A stretch of 64,000 nt of DNA from Aphis gossypii. Lineage: Eukaryota; Arthropoda; Insecta; Hemiptera; Aphididae. This document shows, in pieces, positions 14,049 through 28,600 of the stretch. How positions within the stretch are numbered: the stretch's first letter is position 1; the number at the start of each line of letters is the position of its first letter. The notes beneath the pieces were generated by a model. The model was not told the origin of the DNA. It was given only the letters and a program-made list of their open reading frames with translations, and did not search any database. Made by a program: the position numbers and the translations under genes. The stretch covers positions 16,368,001 to 16,432,000 of the forward strand of contig NC_065532.1 of the NCBI RefSeq assembly GCF_020184175.1. Direction: 5' to 3'.

Positions 14049-14606
14049 TATGCGCGCGTAAATCGCGAGGTGGGATAGTGTGGTGCCCGTGGACAGGCGG
14101 TGGCGTTTTGTGCGTGGACAGATGTAGAGCGTATATTACAATGTAACGGTACCCACGTGTACGAGCGTATAATAATATAATACGACTCTCAGGAATAACA
14201 CACGCGAGATAGACGTTATACATAAATATATATAACTATACTACAGCTAGTACATAATATCTATACACAGTATATATGCACTCTTTCGGAGACTCATATA
14301 CATGTACAATGGGTATACGCCATACGGTAATAATAATAATCGTAATGATAAAGAGAATGGACCGTCTGCGGGTGTAGGTACTCGCATATATATACGATGT
14401 GCCCGCCGAATACGTGTACCGTTATATTATATTATATTCGCATATATATACATATATATGTATAAATAAATCGGTATGTGCGTATATACCTACCTTGTGC
14501 ACATAATATACGAACTGTGCAGTGCTCTGCGATATTATATAGCGCGGAGACTGTGCAGAGCTGCTGCTGCGGCAGTGGTCTAGACGAGAAAAAAAAAGCG
14601 TATAGT

Positions 14607-14626
14607 TTGTGTGTGTGTGTGCGTGT
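14607..14626 (+). repeat. (GT)n repeat
   Basis: Interrupted GT dinucleotide run (GTGTGTGTGTGCGTG) within the CpG cluster. Confidence 0.85.
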
Positions 14627-14850
14627 AAACAATTCGTTTTGTCGTCGTATGTGTTATATTTTTCACGGGGGTTTTTTTATTTTTACGACGACCGCCGTGT
14701 ACCGAGACACCTGTTTTTATCCCACATAATATAGGTGAGTTGTACGCGAGCGCGTTTAATACGCGCGCACGCTAACCCGCGACGTGCACGGGCGAACGCC
14801 TCGCGTAGACGTGACTCATATATATTATAATAGTATGACATATTAAAAAG

Positions 14851-16300
14851 CGGTTTGGACGTCGTTATACATATTTTATTTTATTTTAGGCTCGTGAACT
14901 TCGATCACGATACACATATTACATCATTGCCCGAAAAGGATTATGGTTAAGAATATAGGTACCTATATATATATATATAGGCGCTCGTAATAAGGTTAAG
15001 CTATATGATGAAAAACGGCCCCGTCGCGATCACGTGCGGGCTTAAGTCCCAGAGCGAATTTATTGATTTGACAATAACGCGTGCGTTTTTTTTTGTATTT
15101 TTTTGCATTCGCTATTGTCACGTTTTGAAGTAGAAAATTTGTTTCAATCGTCTTATGTGGCTTTGAAGGCGCAGGTTTCTGATGTAAATTTTTTAGTTAT
15201 CTGCAGGTGTCTAGATGAGGGGTAAAAATATCGAAATCAGAGCAAATTTTTTTAATAATTACGAATAAGTAACAAAAACCTCGGGAAAACGAGAACATTC
15301 ACGGTACGCACCGGTTTTCGACAGAATCGATTTTGTTTTTGGTGGTAATATTTAGATTTGCAGAAACATGAAATTTCCACCAACTATTTATAATATCACA
15401 TTCTAAACACGATATAATATGATATAATTCTTAAAATATCATAGATTTTTTAAAACCATACGTTGAAATGTTTAACATACAACAGTGATTTACACAATGA
15501 TAAGTTTACACCAACTATATACCATAACCGAATTCTTCGTTTCAATTTTAATTTTAAATGATATTCTGCAATGGTTATCGTGTTTATAATGCCCACACGA
15601 GCGCGGATAACGCATTCTTGCTTAACGCTTTAGATTCAAATTCAGAAAATACAAGTAGTTAAGTATAATAATTTTATAGCTGTCTAAGAAGCAGATATAT
15701 TGTCACTCTTTTTCTCCTAAACACATCTGCGCAGTTTACATTCAAATAAACAATAATTTATCATAAATTATTATATAGAATATAACAATATCATTTTAAT
15801 GTGTGTGTGTGTATACTGTATGATGTGTTTAGGTATAACACCACAGTAACTATGATAATATGACATAGTTATATAACATACTGCAAAATAAATATAACTT
15901 TATAATAATCATTAATACGAGTATAATTAATCCATAATTGTATAACATTTTATTCTTTTTATGGTTGAGCTTGTTGTAAGCGGAACCGAGATAAAATTAT
16001 TTGCATCAGACATATTATGAGCTGTTTCATCCATTTGGATACTTTAAACTTTAATATTTTCAATTACGGTTTAATGCATCAGTATTATAATATATGCGTA
16101 CTTGCCTGCCTGCCTATTTGTGTATCATAATATACACGCGTTCAGCATAATATGTATTATGGGCGAGGAACTAAAATTAAACTATCAGCGGCAAAACGCT
16201 CACAAATCAAAGACGTTTAAACTATTATACTGTACAGTGCCGAATACCGGAATATATAAAATATATATGAGGCTAATTATTATTATCAAAACAAATACAA
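14851..16300. other. AT-rich non-coding DNA between CpG islands
   Basis: Mostly AT-rich with a moderately GC-richer part at 15010-15340 and a TAGGTACCTA palindrome at 14956-14965. No gene or element recognised. Confidence 0.55.
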
Positions 16301-16740
16301 TTACGTGATCGAGAGTGTAAGTAGCGTCAGCGTGTGCGTCTTAAAATCGGGTCGAAATTTTACCCAAATTTCACTCGAATATCGTCGGGAAGGAATTTGC
16401 AATGCCTATAGGCTACGTAACTACCTGTTCGTGTCGAGCAGCGTTCGCATGCGCGATGCACCCGAGACGGCGAAGCACTTGTTACAATATAGGTATAGTC
16501 TTAGTCGAGTCGGATAGTGTATACCGATATGGGTCAGTGGCGTCGATATACCAACTCGGTCAGTTTAGGTTACTTGTGTACGTTATTACTTATTATATAT
16601 ACGCGGTTCGAGGTGCGCCAAAGGACCCGTGACCCGGCGCGCACTCGACCCCGAACAGTGTGGGGCTGGTGGCAAAAACCAATTTCTGTCAAGGAGCAAC
16701 AGCACGTAGAAATGACCATTTCATTTTTTACGATCAGTTT
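16301..16740 (+). other. CpG-rich island with three overlapping small open frames
   Basis: About 440 bases of balanced composition with CpG-rich words (GCGTCAGCGTGTGCG, CGGCGCGC). Plus-strand open frames of 70, 76 and 79 codons overlap in all three frames (16305-16517, 16402-16632, 16517-16756). No product resembles a family I know and none shows a signal peptide or domain. TCAGT-like initiator words occur at several points (for example near 16532 and 16559). A promoter or non-coding first exon is more likely than a gene. Confidence 0.35.
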
Positions 16741-16834
16741 ATACATATATATTTAGTTATTATAAATTCCGCGAACGTATTATAGTTAAATATGGTGAAT
16801 GGTATAGTTTTGTGGTCGATTTTAAATGTTATGA

Positions 16835-17602
16835 ACACGGTGATCTACCGAGCATGTTCAGTGTTCACCCCCGTATTCTTTCGTTTAATAATAAATTTAT
16901 TCAAATTTTGATTCTTGGAAATTTTAAATATTTTGAAACTCCTTATTTAAAAATTCTTGAGATTTTTCATGATAGGTACCTACTTATAGGGAATGTCCTG
17001 TGGTGATACAGACTTCTGCTTTTTTCTTTTCTAATGAGAACCCTATTTTTTACTGTAAACTATTTAGTGGGTAATTTTTTAAACATATTTTATGCACTTT
17101 ATTCAAAATTCGAACGATTGTTTGTCGGTTATTAAAACGTTATATAATATAAAGTCCTGGTTTACAAAAATATATTATCGGATCTAATTTTTATTATTTT
17201 AATTGGATCCATTTTTAATTAGTATTACTGATAGATTAATATAAATTACTAAAATGTTCACACTAGCATGACCATAATTTCTAAACACATTATCATAATG
17301 CACATTTTATCCTTATTAGTACATAAATTGAAATAACTTAAAATTGCTACAAATAATGATTTTTAGACGTCAACATTTTCAGAAAAATCATCTGATAAAT
17401 AATGCACTGATTAAAAGAGGGATTGTCATTTGAAAAACAGCGAAATTGTATTTCTGTAGAATATTCTTTATGTGTTACAAAAAATCTCGAAAGTTTTAAA
17501 ATATGGTTTTTAAATATATTTAAAAGTTCCAAAAATCAAATTTTGAATAATTACGTTATTGAAGAAAAAAATGTAAAGAGCATGCTTGGTGAATCATTTT
17601 GT
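16835..17602. mobile_element. Inverted-repeat element, GGTGAATC family, copy 1 (768 bp)
   Basis: The left end reads ACACGGTGATCTACCGAGCATG. Read on the minus strand, the right end is ACAAAATGATTCACCAAGCATG. They share TGAT-YACC-AGCATG, giving terminal inverted repeats of about 25 bases. The interior is AT-rich with no transposase. Its right half (17400-17602) matches copy 2 (22440-22664) in order, including the AAATCA-AATTTGAATAA segment just inside the right end, and its centre shares the TTTTTACTGTAAA word with copy 2. Target duplications cannot be set by eye. The superfamily is unassigned. Confidence 0.65.
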
Positions 17603-20600
17603 ATATAATATTATATACACGATTATCATAAATTATTGTAAAATCAATCGTATTCTTCAGTACAGCGTGTGCAAATCAAAATATATTTGAAAACTGTAAT
17701 ATCGTAACGTTATAAGTGGTAAAAGTCAGTAGGTTTCTGTCTCCTGAATAATTTTTAAATCAAAATAGGCAACACAACGTGCATTTCGATTAGTGTCTGA
17801 GCGGTATCTTCGTTTCATTACACTATTACGGTATACTTACTACTTAGCATTTACTATTTAGTATACACATTATATCGGTACGGAAAGTATGATAAACTAA
17901 TATTCATAATATATCCTACTAGAGCTTTATGAAATTATTGGTTTTAGACTGCTCCCAAAGTCTCAGACTTTGACAGTTTCTATACTACTATGTACCATAT
18001 ATTATAATACTTACTATACCGCAATGTATCTTCACAAAAGGGTTTATAATGCAACATAGATAAAACTAATTACTATAATACTATTAAGTGGGTTCATCAT
18101 TATAAATGTATAACATTACAAACTGTCTCATAGCTCCCAAGTTATAATCACAGCAATAATCAATAAGTGTAATACTGCAGTAACGATAAAGCTTATATAG
18201 AATAGAATAAATAGGTTTTTTTTTAATTTATAACCCATTATAGAATTTAATTTCTTCAAAAAATAAAAACGTCTTTTTTAGCTAACAAATATAATATAAT
18301 ATAACGTTGAAATCCATATACTATTATGATGATAATTTTATCAGCAAAACTTTTTATACCAAAAGTATATTCAATTTGTCGATACTTTATTTTTTTAATA
18401 ATATATGCAACTAGAACATTTTATATTGTTCTATTGTTTTATTCACCCATCATTCTTTAGCAAAATATATTAAGTTTATTTGTTTCTATTAAAATGTCTA
18501 CAATACTGTGCAGGTATCTGTGTTTTTAAATGCTAATCTATGTATTTTAAATTTTTGTTTTTAATTTTATAACCAGCTGAAGCGAAAAACTATAATTATT
18601 AACATTTTTATATATAAATACCAAATTTTAAACAAATAAACTTTTATCAATAAGCAATTTACTTTTAGATAAGAGGAGTGAAATGAAAAGAGGGTTTTAA
18701 ATTAAAAAAAAATAGTTATAAATAAATTAGTGGTGTCCCGCTAATATTATATACTTAGCTAAACTTTAAATTATTTTAATAAAAAATAACTACTCATTGA
18801 TTATTCAACGTTTATAATACGCATGAATATTCCGAAAAAGGTATGAGCTTAAAATTATTAAATTATAAAAATATAGGTTAACATTCTAAAATAAAAATAT
18901 GTAATATAATTGCACCGGAAAAAAAAGGTATACAAAATAACAACATACGACAATCTGACAGTATATAATGTCTGAATTACGTGTAATATGCTAAATTTTT
19001 GAAATAATGAGAACTCAAAATTAAAATGAACACCCTGTAGTCTTTGTATACTGCAGTACACGTGTTATATTTTGTAATATGTACAACAATTATTTTCTAT
19101 ATATTTAATCAACGTGGGTCGTTTTTTTTCCTTATATCGATAAAATATGACTATAAAACAAAGAGTTTACGACCAAGACTAATTTAACATCAGAAATTAG
19201 AATAGGCATAAAAACAATAATAATAATAATAACATATAGCGAATAATAGAATATCCATTAATAACGTTACGATGTACCAAATAATAATTTTACTAAAAAT
19301 ATTTAACTGAATTAGTGAGACACACAACAGAACCAGAATTTAGTTTGCTTCAGTAAATTAAATAGGTACGCATACCATAATTGATCATTGATATGATATA
19401 CACACAAACGGATGACGAACATGGTATGTATAATGACTAATAATGTTATGAGTATATAATAACTATACTGATATACAGTATTTATCCTATTATTATTTTA
19501 ACATAATTTCGGATTGCCAATAAGTGGAATTGGGGTAGTATGCTTCACTAAAATATATGGCTATAAAGTCAAATAACTGTTTCATTCTAAGTATGAGTGC
19601 TTTAAAGAGTTTCATTCATGCGCCATCGAAATATCAGTATTTAATTTTTGATTTTTTCTTATAAGATATTATCAAAATTAAACATCGATTGAATAATCGA
19701 TTATTTTTATAAGGATTTGGCATGGCTAGAACAATTTTGTATATACATATATAGGTACTGTACTTATAATATTATATTTACAATTAATTAATCACCCAAT
19801 GAAGGAATTTCACAATTACCTTACCATTATTTTGTTTTTAACTTATTTATTGTTATTTACTACAGCGGCGGGATCATTATATTCAAAAATAAATATTATT
19901 ATTATTATTTTTTTTTTTAACATTTATAAGACTATAATATACAATCTGTAATGGTGTTTACAAAAAGTATATGTGCGTAATATATTATTAAATTAATGAA
20001 AAATATTTATCGTTGTTAAAAATGTCCGTGGTACTAAAAATAGAATTCGATAATTCCTGCGCACTCATTCGATAATGTGATTATTTTATTCGATCGCATA
20101 TCAGTTTGATTTTGGTCGTCGAGTCAAGCAGTCTATGTATTATTGTTGGAAAAATGTACACACATTTTATGTACAAATGGAACATCTGACACACAAAAAT
20201 GAAAATGACAGTATTTTATAATAAAATTATACACATGTATAACAATAATGTACAAAATTTAAAAAAAAAATTCGTTTTGTTTTCATAAAAAAAATACAAA
20301 ATACAAAATTTTTCCGTACATTCGATTAACTGTCTATTTAATTATTCGTTAGGGTGTTAGGGTTTTAATCAGGTGCCTGGCGAATAATTGAAGTTCCACA
20401 GTTTATCATTTAGGTAGTAGGTATTTTTTAAATTAATATTTAATTATATATAGATACATAAAGTATGAATTATATGTTGTTGACGTATTATGACTACTAT
20501 ATTTTAATATTTTAATATTAATGTAGTTGAAATAAAATTTCTTTAATAAAAATCTGAAATATCTAAATAATTAAAACTTTAAAATCCACTTTATTAACTA

Positions 20601-21845
20601 TTAAAATTGATAACATGAATAAATAATGTTATGTTGAATTTCATTAATTTTTATTTTGCAACGTTCATTGATATAAATAATAAATATACAATTGATTAAA
20701 GTATCAAGGTGATTTTGTAATTCATATAATTATGGAAAATATCAAATACTATGTGATTAAATGTTTTCAGTAAAAATAAATCATACATTAATAATATTTC
20801 TTGGTAAATAATATTATGCATACATTTATACTTGTGCGACTGTGCACATTGTCTAATTCATAACAACTAAACAAATTATTTTGTAAATGTTTAGTACCTA
20901 TATAATAGATGCGTAGTTATTTAAATCAATGGACGATGCCAAATAAAAAAACATCAATGAAAATCAACATATAAATAGCCTATAAAAAGTAATAAGTATG
21001 AATACTAAATATATGTATACAATTATTATCACAACGAATAGATCGAAATTGGAAATTTATATGTTTTTAGAACTTATATCTTTCGCAATAATTATACTAC
21101 TCGTTCAAATTATTTCAATCCTGCGTGTTTGCCTACATTAAAGATGTATACATTTTATCATATCAAAGCAGATTTTCCTTATACTCGTATATTAGCTATT
21201 AGCAATTAGCATAGATGTAATACTTCTTAAGTTATATTCTTATATAAATTTGATTTTAAATAACTAGTTGATTTAGCAAAGTTTGTCAGCATTACTAGTA
21301 ATAAATTAATCGGAAATATTATCATAAGTATTATAAATAATTATTACGATTACACATATATTATAATAGTTTTTACCTGGACTTTTCCTTATAAATTATT
21401 ATTTATTTATTAATTTTACCTAACTGTGTAAAATAGTTTTATAATTATTTCATTTTCCATTTGAAATTTAAATGGTATTTTTTATGTTGTTAAAAATTTT
21501 GTAATTTACTCAACATTAAACTGTCACTGCAGGTATTATATGCATAAAGCGTTTTATCCATAATTATTACTTATTACTTATTCAATGGTGTATTTTATGC
21601 TGTAACAGACGAGGTAATAGAAGCTAAATGTGCTGCACTCTACAGATTAAAAATTTAATATAGCCCTAAGACCATGCGTCAAGCAAATTTTTCGCTTTAA
21701 ACTATTCAGAAATTATTCTATCAGAAAATATTCAACAACTATAAAATTTATAATACAGACAGTTACAAATCATAGTGGATGCTAATCCACTCAAAATACT
21801 AATAGACAATAGTTGAATATAACATAAAATTATACACTATAATAG
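17603..21845. other. AT-rich non-coding DNA
   Basis: More than 4 kb of AT-rich DNA. Short poly-A, poly-T and ATT runs occur (for example 19896-19919). No supported gene, RNA or element. Confidence 0.65.
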
Positions 21846-22664
21846 AAAGATATTTCACCGATTTCACTTCACCTCTCATCATCATAATTATATTTTTAGT
21901 TAGTTTTTAGAATCTTTATAAGTATACTTAAGGATCGTATTTTAAAATATTTAGATTTTGTATGTAATTTAAGGAGTTTCTTGTGGTAGTATAATATAAT
22001 ATATGCATTAAATATATTTTTTCATACAAAGACCACCTTTTTTTACTGTAAAGTGTTTAGAACATGGTGTTTATGAAATTATATAATTTTAATAAGTAGT
22101 TCCTGAATTTGAACATTAGTATCTATAACAATTATTATAAAAATTTCCCATGATAATAAGACATATAGGTAGTAGGTTTGAAAATGTTAACTATAATTAA
22201 TATAAATGTAATTATTATTATAATATGTAAAATTTGTAGAAGTAAAATAACAATTAGAATACAAATTTAAATATACTACTTACATATCGCAATGTATATT
22301 TTGTACTTGATATAAAAAAATTATAGAGGACTATTTTATCTAATATATTTATCTAAACACTCTTTAGTGTTTTAATATATATAGTTTAATAATTCAGAAA
22401 TTTTTCATTGGAATTTTAATTAGAAGCATCGAAATTAAAAAAAGTTATTTGATTTTCCATTTATAATAAAAAAAGAGTGTTTTCCATTTCAAAATATTTT
22501 TTTTAATTGTCACTCAATACTTTTTAAATGGTATTAAAATACTAAGTATTTGAAAATATTGACTTAGACTTTAAAGTATGTAAAAAAATTTTAAAAATCA
22601 GAATTTGAATAAATATGTTTTAAAGGATAAAAAATTGATGATAATACTTAGTGAACCATCCTGT
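21846..22664. mobile_element. Inverted-repeat element, GGTGAATC family, copy 2 (degraded)
   Basis: The right end is TAGTGAACCATCCTGTATA, a diverged version of the family end GGTGAATCNCNCTGTATA. The interior runs in the same order as copy 1: TTTTTACTGTAAA near 22040, then a final block with AATCAGAATTTGAATAA at about 22595. The left end at about 21849 (ATTTCACCGATTTCACTTCACC) is a worn form of the copy 1 left end. The left boundary is approximate. No coding capacity. Confidence 0.5.
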
Positions 22665-25600
22665 ATAAGAAGTTGAGAATAAAATAATAATGAGCAAACG
22701 TAAAGAGCCACGTATAGTTTTTAGTGTATGATCGAACTCTGTCTAAAACCGTTTTTCTAATGCAACGATTTATTATTTAAAATATTGAATCGTCCACACT
22801 GTGACCCAACCATATCAAATATACCAACTATAGCTATTATAATATAATTGGTATCTCTATTAACAGCTACGTTTTTGTTTAAAAAACTTTTTTGTCGAGC
22901 AAGTTTTTCAGACGAGAATGTGGAATTCTATAGTATGATATATTACATATTTCTATTTTCTACAAATGCATAAAAATAGGTATACTCTGATACAACAGAA
23001 ATTGTATATTATTATACACCATACGGTATCGTAAAAAATAAACCATGATCTCGAATAAACATAGAAAATATTGAAAACTACGAAGTACAGTAGGAAAAAA
23101 TAAATTTTAAGGTTTACGCGTTGTGTTTGTAAAATATTATACGGAATGTAATTTTTGAAATTTTGTAATGGTACGCATTACGCAATATAATATTATATTA
23201 TTAAAACCCGACACCATAAAGTGTACCGTGTTCCCAAAATGACACTACTGTATACATTATTATAATACTATGCAATCACGATTAAAAATTTCTATAAATC
23301 ATCACGTGTCGCATGCGTAAACATCAAATAATATTTTATTACATATTATTATGCTTACGTATAAAATACGCGTCTATAGAAAAAATATTAAAAAACGATT
23401 ATGAATCACACACGTCTTACAAACGATATTTAAATTCATACAGTCGATCATAATTCATAATAATATAAAATAAAATATTATACCTATATAATACATGGCA
23501 TATAGGTAGGTATGCGTTAGTGTTATATAGAATATAGATGAATTAATATTTTTGATGTACCGTGTGTACAAGTGCGTGCAGTGATGAAATTCCAAAATCG
23601 CACTTGGCGGACCTTGTTCGTTGTGCTATATCATGCAAGTGTACATATGTATACAAAGTTCGACGATTTATAACTATATATCGCACATTCGCGTGTAATA
23701 TGTGTATATTATGTATTATATTTATACATTGTAAACGCATATCGCAGTGCAGTTGGATAAAGTTATTTTCACGAATGATAACCCATAAACGACCTTTTTG
23801 TTCAATATAATATAATAATCGTAATGCTCTCTAATAATATTATTAGAATATAATAAAAATTCAAAACAATAACTATCACATTAAAACATATTTCTCTCGT
23901 ACATAGTATAAAGATATATTTATGATTCAAGACTCCACCCTGTTTTTAACACGCCTAACTGGCCAATCTGTAGCACATAATCAAATAATATTGACAGAAA
24001 TAATATATTGGTATTACACTATTATAACTGCAATAACTAAAACATTATTATATAAAAACAGCAGTCGTACAAATTTCTTATCAAGCAATACGATATCAAC
24101 TTTTGCCTGTGAAGTTCAATCTATAGGTCGATATTGTAGGAATTAGCCGATGTCCGTGAAGTTTCCCTCTCCTCTCGACCTTGTCCGATTGATTCTAGAA
24201 ATATACTAATATGTATTTTGAAAATTGGTTTTCAGAATTTACAAATGAATCATTCAAATATTTTAATTTAGGTTATACGTTAGCTAGGTTATTTCAATTA
24301 AGTTAAACAAACTCACTTATTTTGTCAAATTGATTAAAACAATGTGGTAATAATATATTTTATTTTTTTTTTTTTTACGAATTGTATAAGATATTTTATA
24401 ACGGAATATTTAAAAATCTCTGATCGTTAAAATTGCATACTTTAAAGTATTCACTTATTATTATTCAAACAAAACTGCTTACAGTTAAATTTTTGTGCTC
24501 GCGTAAAAAGTAACCCTAACCTAATGATGCCTGCAAGGGCGAGGGGGTAAGTAGAAACAATTGCCCTTCTCAGAAAAATTTTTTGTAGGTATTCAAATTT
24601 AATAATTGTTTAGTTTTTAACTAACTTTCAGGTCAATTATCATAAATTATAATATAAGTTTAATATTAGGATTATAATAGACATGTATTATAGTTCCAAA
24701 TCAATATTTAATATGAAATAATAATAAAATTAGACAAAATTATAGCCAGTAGGTTCTATCTACACCCACACCCGTCATGAGAAATGATAACATTCCTAAG
24801 TTAGCGAGTTTTGTATTGACTTATGACAATAATAAATTATAGGTAGTTATAACTTATATTAAGTCGTAATAAACAAGATAAACAAATATCAGATTATTTG
24901 AATTTTTTCTAGTGTATTTTATTTATGAATTATATATTATGTACGCTTTTGCTGGAAGTTTTAATTATATCTCCTTTGCGATCGATACATATATATATAT
25001 ATACTATTTATAATTTTTCCAAAGAATAATGCATTTATACATATAACGAATATGCTCTTTATTTTTTCGTGATTATGAATCTATATCATAACATTTTATA
25101 TAAAAGGAGAAAACAATAAGTACAGCTTTCTTCAGCCATCCTAATTTAGAAAATTTACATATTGACTTAAATTTATATTTGTAAGCCGTAGAATTTAAAT
25201 TTTTGCTAGTAATGAAATTCGTCAAGAGATAAAGTCCCATGCCTTTCCTCCATGTGATATAATATTTAAGTTAAACTTGCACCAATAATTGTAAATATAA
25301 ATTGCAACTATTTGTGTTTTTTATGAATCCTGTTGGCCTTTGGATTGTGTAATCAAAAGTAAAAATTTACCAGTTCTTATCAAAATAATGAGGAAGAAAA
25401 ATAATAATAATAATTTTGGAATTACCTCGACACCAATTTTTATTGAGATCAACTTTGTTATTTTAAACACATTTTTTTACGAACCTGAAGCTAATAGAAA
25501 AAATTTCATATTAATTTCAAATTTGTTATTAAACGAAAAATAACGATTCTAAAACTAATTTTTAGTTATTTTATTGAATTTCGAAATATATTAATAGCTA

Positions 25601-28600
25601 GGATATCTGCAGATGCCATTTGAATATTTAGACGCAGAATCCACATTGCGAATGGAAGATTTTGGAATTTATTTTTATTTGTTTTAATTTTAAAAATTGA
25701 CAGCATTTATAGTATTTTTATCAATAATTTGTCTACAAGGAAGTTTATGGATAATCGCATAAATATATTTGTTTATTATAACTTGAGTTTATCCGTGAAA
25801 TCTATTTATCTCAGAAAGTTTGTTTATATTTCACAGCTTAAAGGTACAAATAATAATATGTTTACGTATTTTAACTGGCAGCAAACGAAATTATAATGAT
25901 GGTTACAATATTAAATATTTATAAAACTCTAAAAGCATATATTTATTTGCATCGCCTTTTTATAAGTTCTTATATAAATATTTGTTCTTAGAGATACAAA
26001 AAATTCTTGTAATGCGAATTCAATTTGTTTTTATTTATAATGTTAGGTCTAAATAAAAACGACAGTACACAATATAATGATATAGGTAATATAGTTCATT
26101 CAACAATATTTCACATTACTCGCCGTTTATCACATTTGCGTATTATTCACTATATATTTTAAAATTTATTATAAGTATGGCATCATTTATAGTTTATCAT
26201 TTGTACTACATACTTAAATACTTACTTAATAACCTAGGTTTATGCTACAAAGTGATAAACACAAATGGAGAAGTGTTAGTTTTGAATTAAAGTTCTAGTT
26301 GAATACAATTCGTGAACTTTCGTTTTTCATATGAGTTTACTGTTTAAGTATCTGATGTTCACTAAATTATACGAAATGAAACAAAGGGTATTTATGTATA
26401 TATATATATTGATACAGGACACCCGTTACACAAAAACTGTACCTAATTAGAGTCTAATGACCTGAAAATAGGACGTAGGTACTGACTTAATTTACACAAG
26501 ACATTTTTTTACAATAAGTGTTACCAACTTATGTATTTTTGATAAGTTGACATATCTTATAGTTAGTATCATTGCAGATTATAATATTTTTAATTATTGT
26601 GCAAATGTATAATCGATGGTAGTATAAATTAAATTATTTCGGGAACCGCTAATCAATAAGTTAGTTAAAAAACACATTATATTCATTCATATTATATAAT
26701 GTATAGAAATATATATAATATATAATATTCTCAGTTGCATGGTACAGGAACAGTATTAACTATTAATTATTATTATTTATTAGATATTATTCTTAAGTTT
26801 TATACATTTCAGTATAATTTTTTTTATAACAAATAGTATCAAATCTGGTTAGTATTAAATTTTATTTTGTTCATAGTCTGAACTAATTTATGCATATAAT
26901 GCGTAATAATTATGTTTTTATTCAACATAATAAATAACAATATATTAATATACCTAATCTATATTATAGGTTACGTATACTGCACCTTTAAAACATTTTA
27001 TTAGAATAATAGCATGCAAAATATCATACTAATGATTAATTCATATATCTAATATTCTATTATTTTTACAAGATAAGGTATTTATAATAATTATATGTTA
27101 TTCGATCATTTTTAATACATTTAAAATTGATTTTAATTATCAGAAAATTGTTTTATCGAGTAAGAAGGTAGGTACCTACACTAAATTTTTTTCATGTTTA
27201 AAGAACATAATAATGTTGATAAATAATATATAATAATTAATATAAAACACATATTTGAGGAGTGTCTGCAGTTACAATATATATCTATGAAATTGAATTA
27301 TATTATGCTTGTAGTTTATTTAATTAATACGTACGTATGATGATATGCTTATTGCTCGTGCATAAATCGTATACTCAATAAATAAACATCAACAAATTAA
27401 TTTCTCAAAACAAAATTTCAGTTTAAATAATTGTGATTAATATGAACTGATATATTTTGGTTGGTAATTATTGTTCAAATTAAACGTGAATGTCATGGGG
27501 CGTTCATTGTTGATCTTGCAGAGCACGTGCAGACTTTCGGCGGTTCACCAGCAAATTAATATTTGTTTTCGAAATCCAATTAACCACGCATACTTAATAA
27601 TTGATCTGTATTTTTGTCTGGCGAGTACAAGTGCGCGACAATGTACTCCCTATTTTCGTAGACGACCAAACTTTATAGTGATACACGTCATAACAATTTA
27701 ATATTAACGCTAATGGTATTGGCTTGCAAAACAGTATGTGTGTATGTGTATGTGTATTGTATACATACACAGTCGGGATCAATAAACTGTTAAAATTTAT
27801 TATTTTTCTCCGGCCCAGTGCAATATTTACATATTAATGTGTATACGTTTTCCCTTTTACATATTCGTATACATGTAATAATAATAATATATAATTATAA
27901 TATGGCAATAAACTGCTATAAATTGATATTGCCGATTGATGTACATAATTTACGCACATAAAATTTACTCGACTTTTGCCACATGGCTGCCTTTATGCGA
28001 TGCCTGACACCGTTTGTATATGTAATATATAATATATAATTGGCAAACCTCACAACATAAACATTATATTGTGCTGTGTCGGCCGATATATCCATACGAC
28101 CATACAGGGTTTAATTTTATTACGAAAATCATCTGTCATACTGTTCAAACACTCCAAATGTTAAATTCTCGAGCTAAGTCGTTCAGATATATCTTTAATC
28201 CATTATGTGCATATATTTTGAAAAAAAAATCATTATATCGGTTATACAATACTTATAACTTATAGGTATAGGTTTATTATATATATACAGCATATGCTTA
28301 CGAGTTCATTTACACTACAGGTACTCGTGTAATGTGTTAAATGTACAATGAATTCGGAAAGATATGATTGTTAGAAATGTTTTAAAATAAAATTGTGTTT
28401 ATACACGAATATGTATGTACCTATTATGCCTCGGCTTTGATGGGAAGAATCACAAATTTAAACTGTGTATAGAAAAAATATTCACGTTGATACGTATGTT
28501 TGTACATCCAATATATACACTTTATCCAAGTGATATTAATTTAAAATAACAATATATGAAACGGTGATCCTTATATAGCTTATTGTTTCATTTAATTGGG

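Larger units (their letters stand above)
13061..14850. other. CpG-dense cluster, largest in the window
   Basis: A 1.8-kb interval with several CpG-dense blocks (about 13100-13260, 13760-14170, 14490-14830). A 60-base line at 13921-13980 holds roughly ten CpG sites. It also contains a CCGCCACCGCCGCCG stretch near 13112, an 18-base A run, and GAT/GAC trinucleotide repeats. The 172-codon minus-strand open frame (13705-14223) is mostly translated simple repeat and is not taken as a gene. A plus-strand donor-like ATAG|GTGAGT has its GT at 14735-14736. A TATAAATAA sequence lies near 14460, but no start site can be fixed. Best reading: a promoter or 5' non-coding exon region, or an enhancer block. 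Confidence 0.4.

Noticed and set aside
13705..14223. 172-codon minus-strand open frame
   Set aside because: Most of it is translated simple repeat: poly-Ser from GAC/GAT units and poly-Phe from an A run. No domain is present.
24505..24522. Two CCTAA units, like the insect telomere repeat
   Set aside because: Only two units in mixed sequence; no array.
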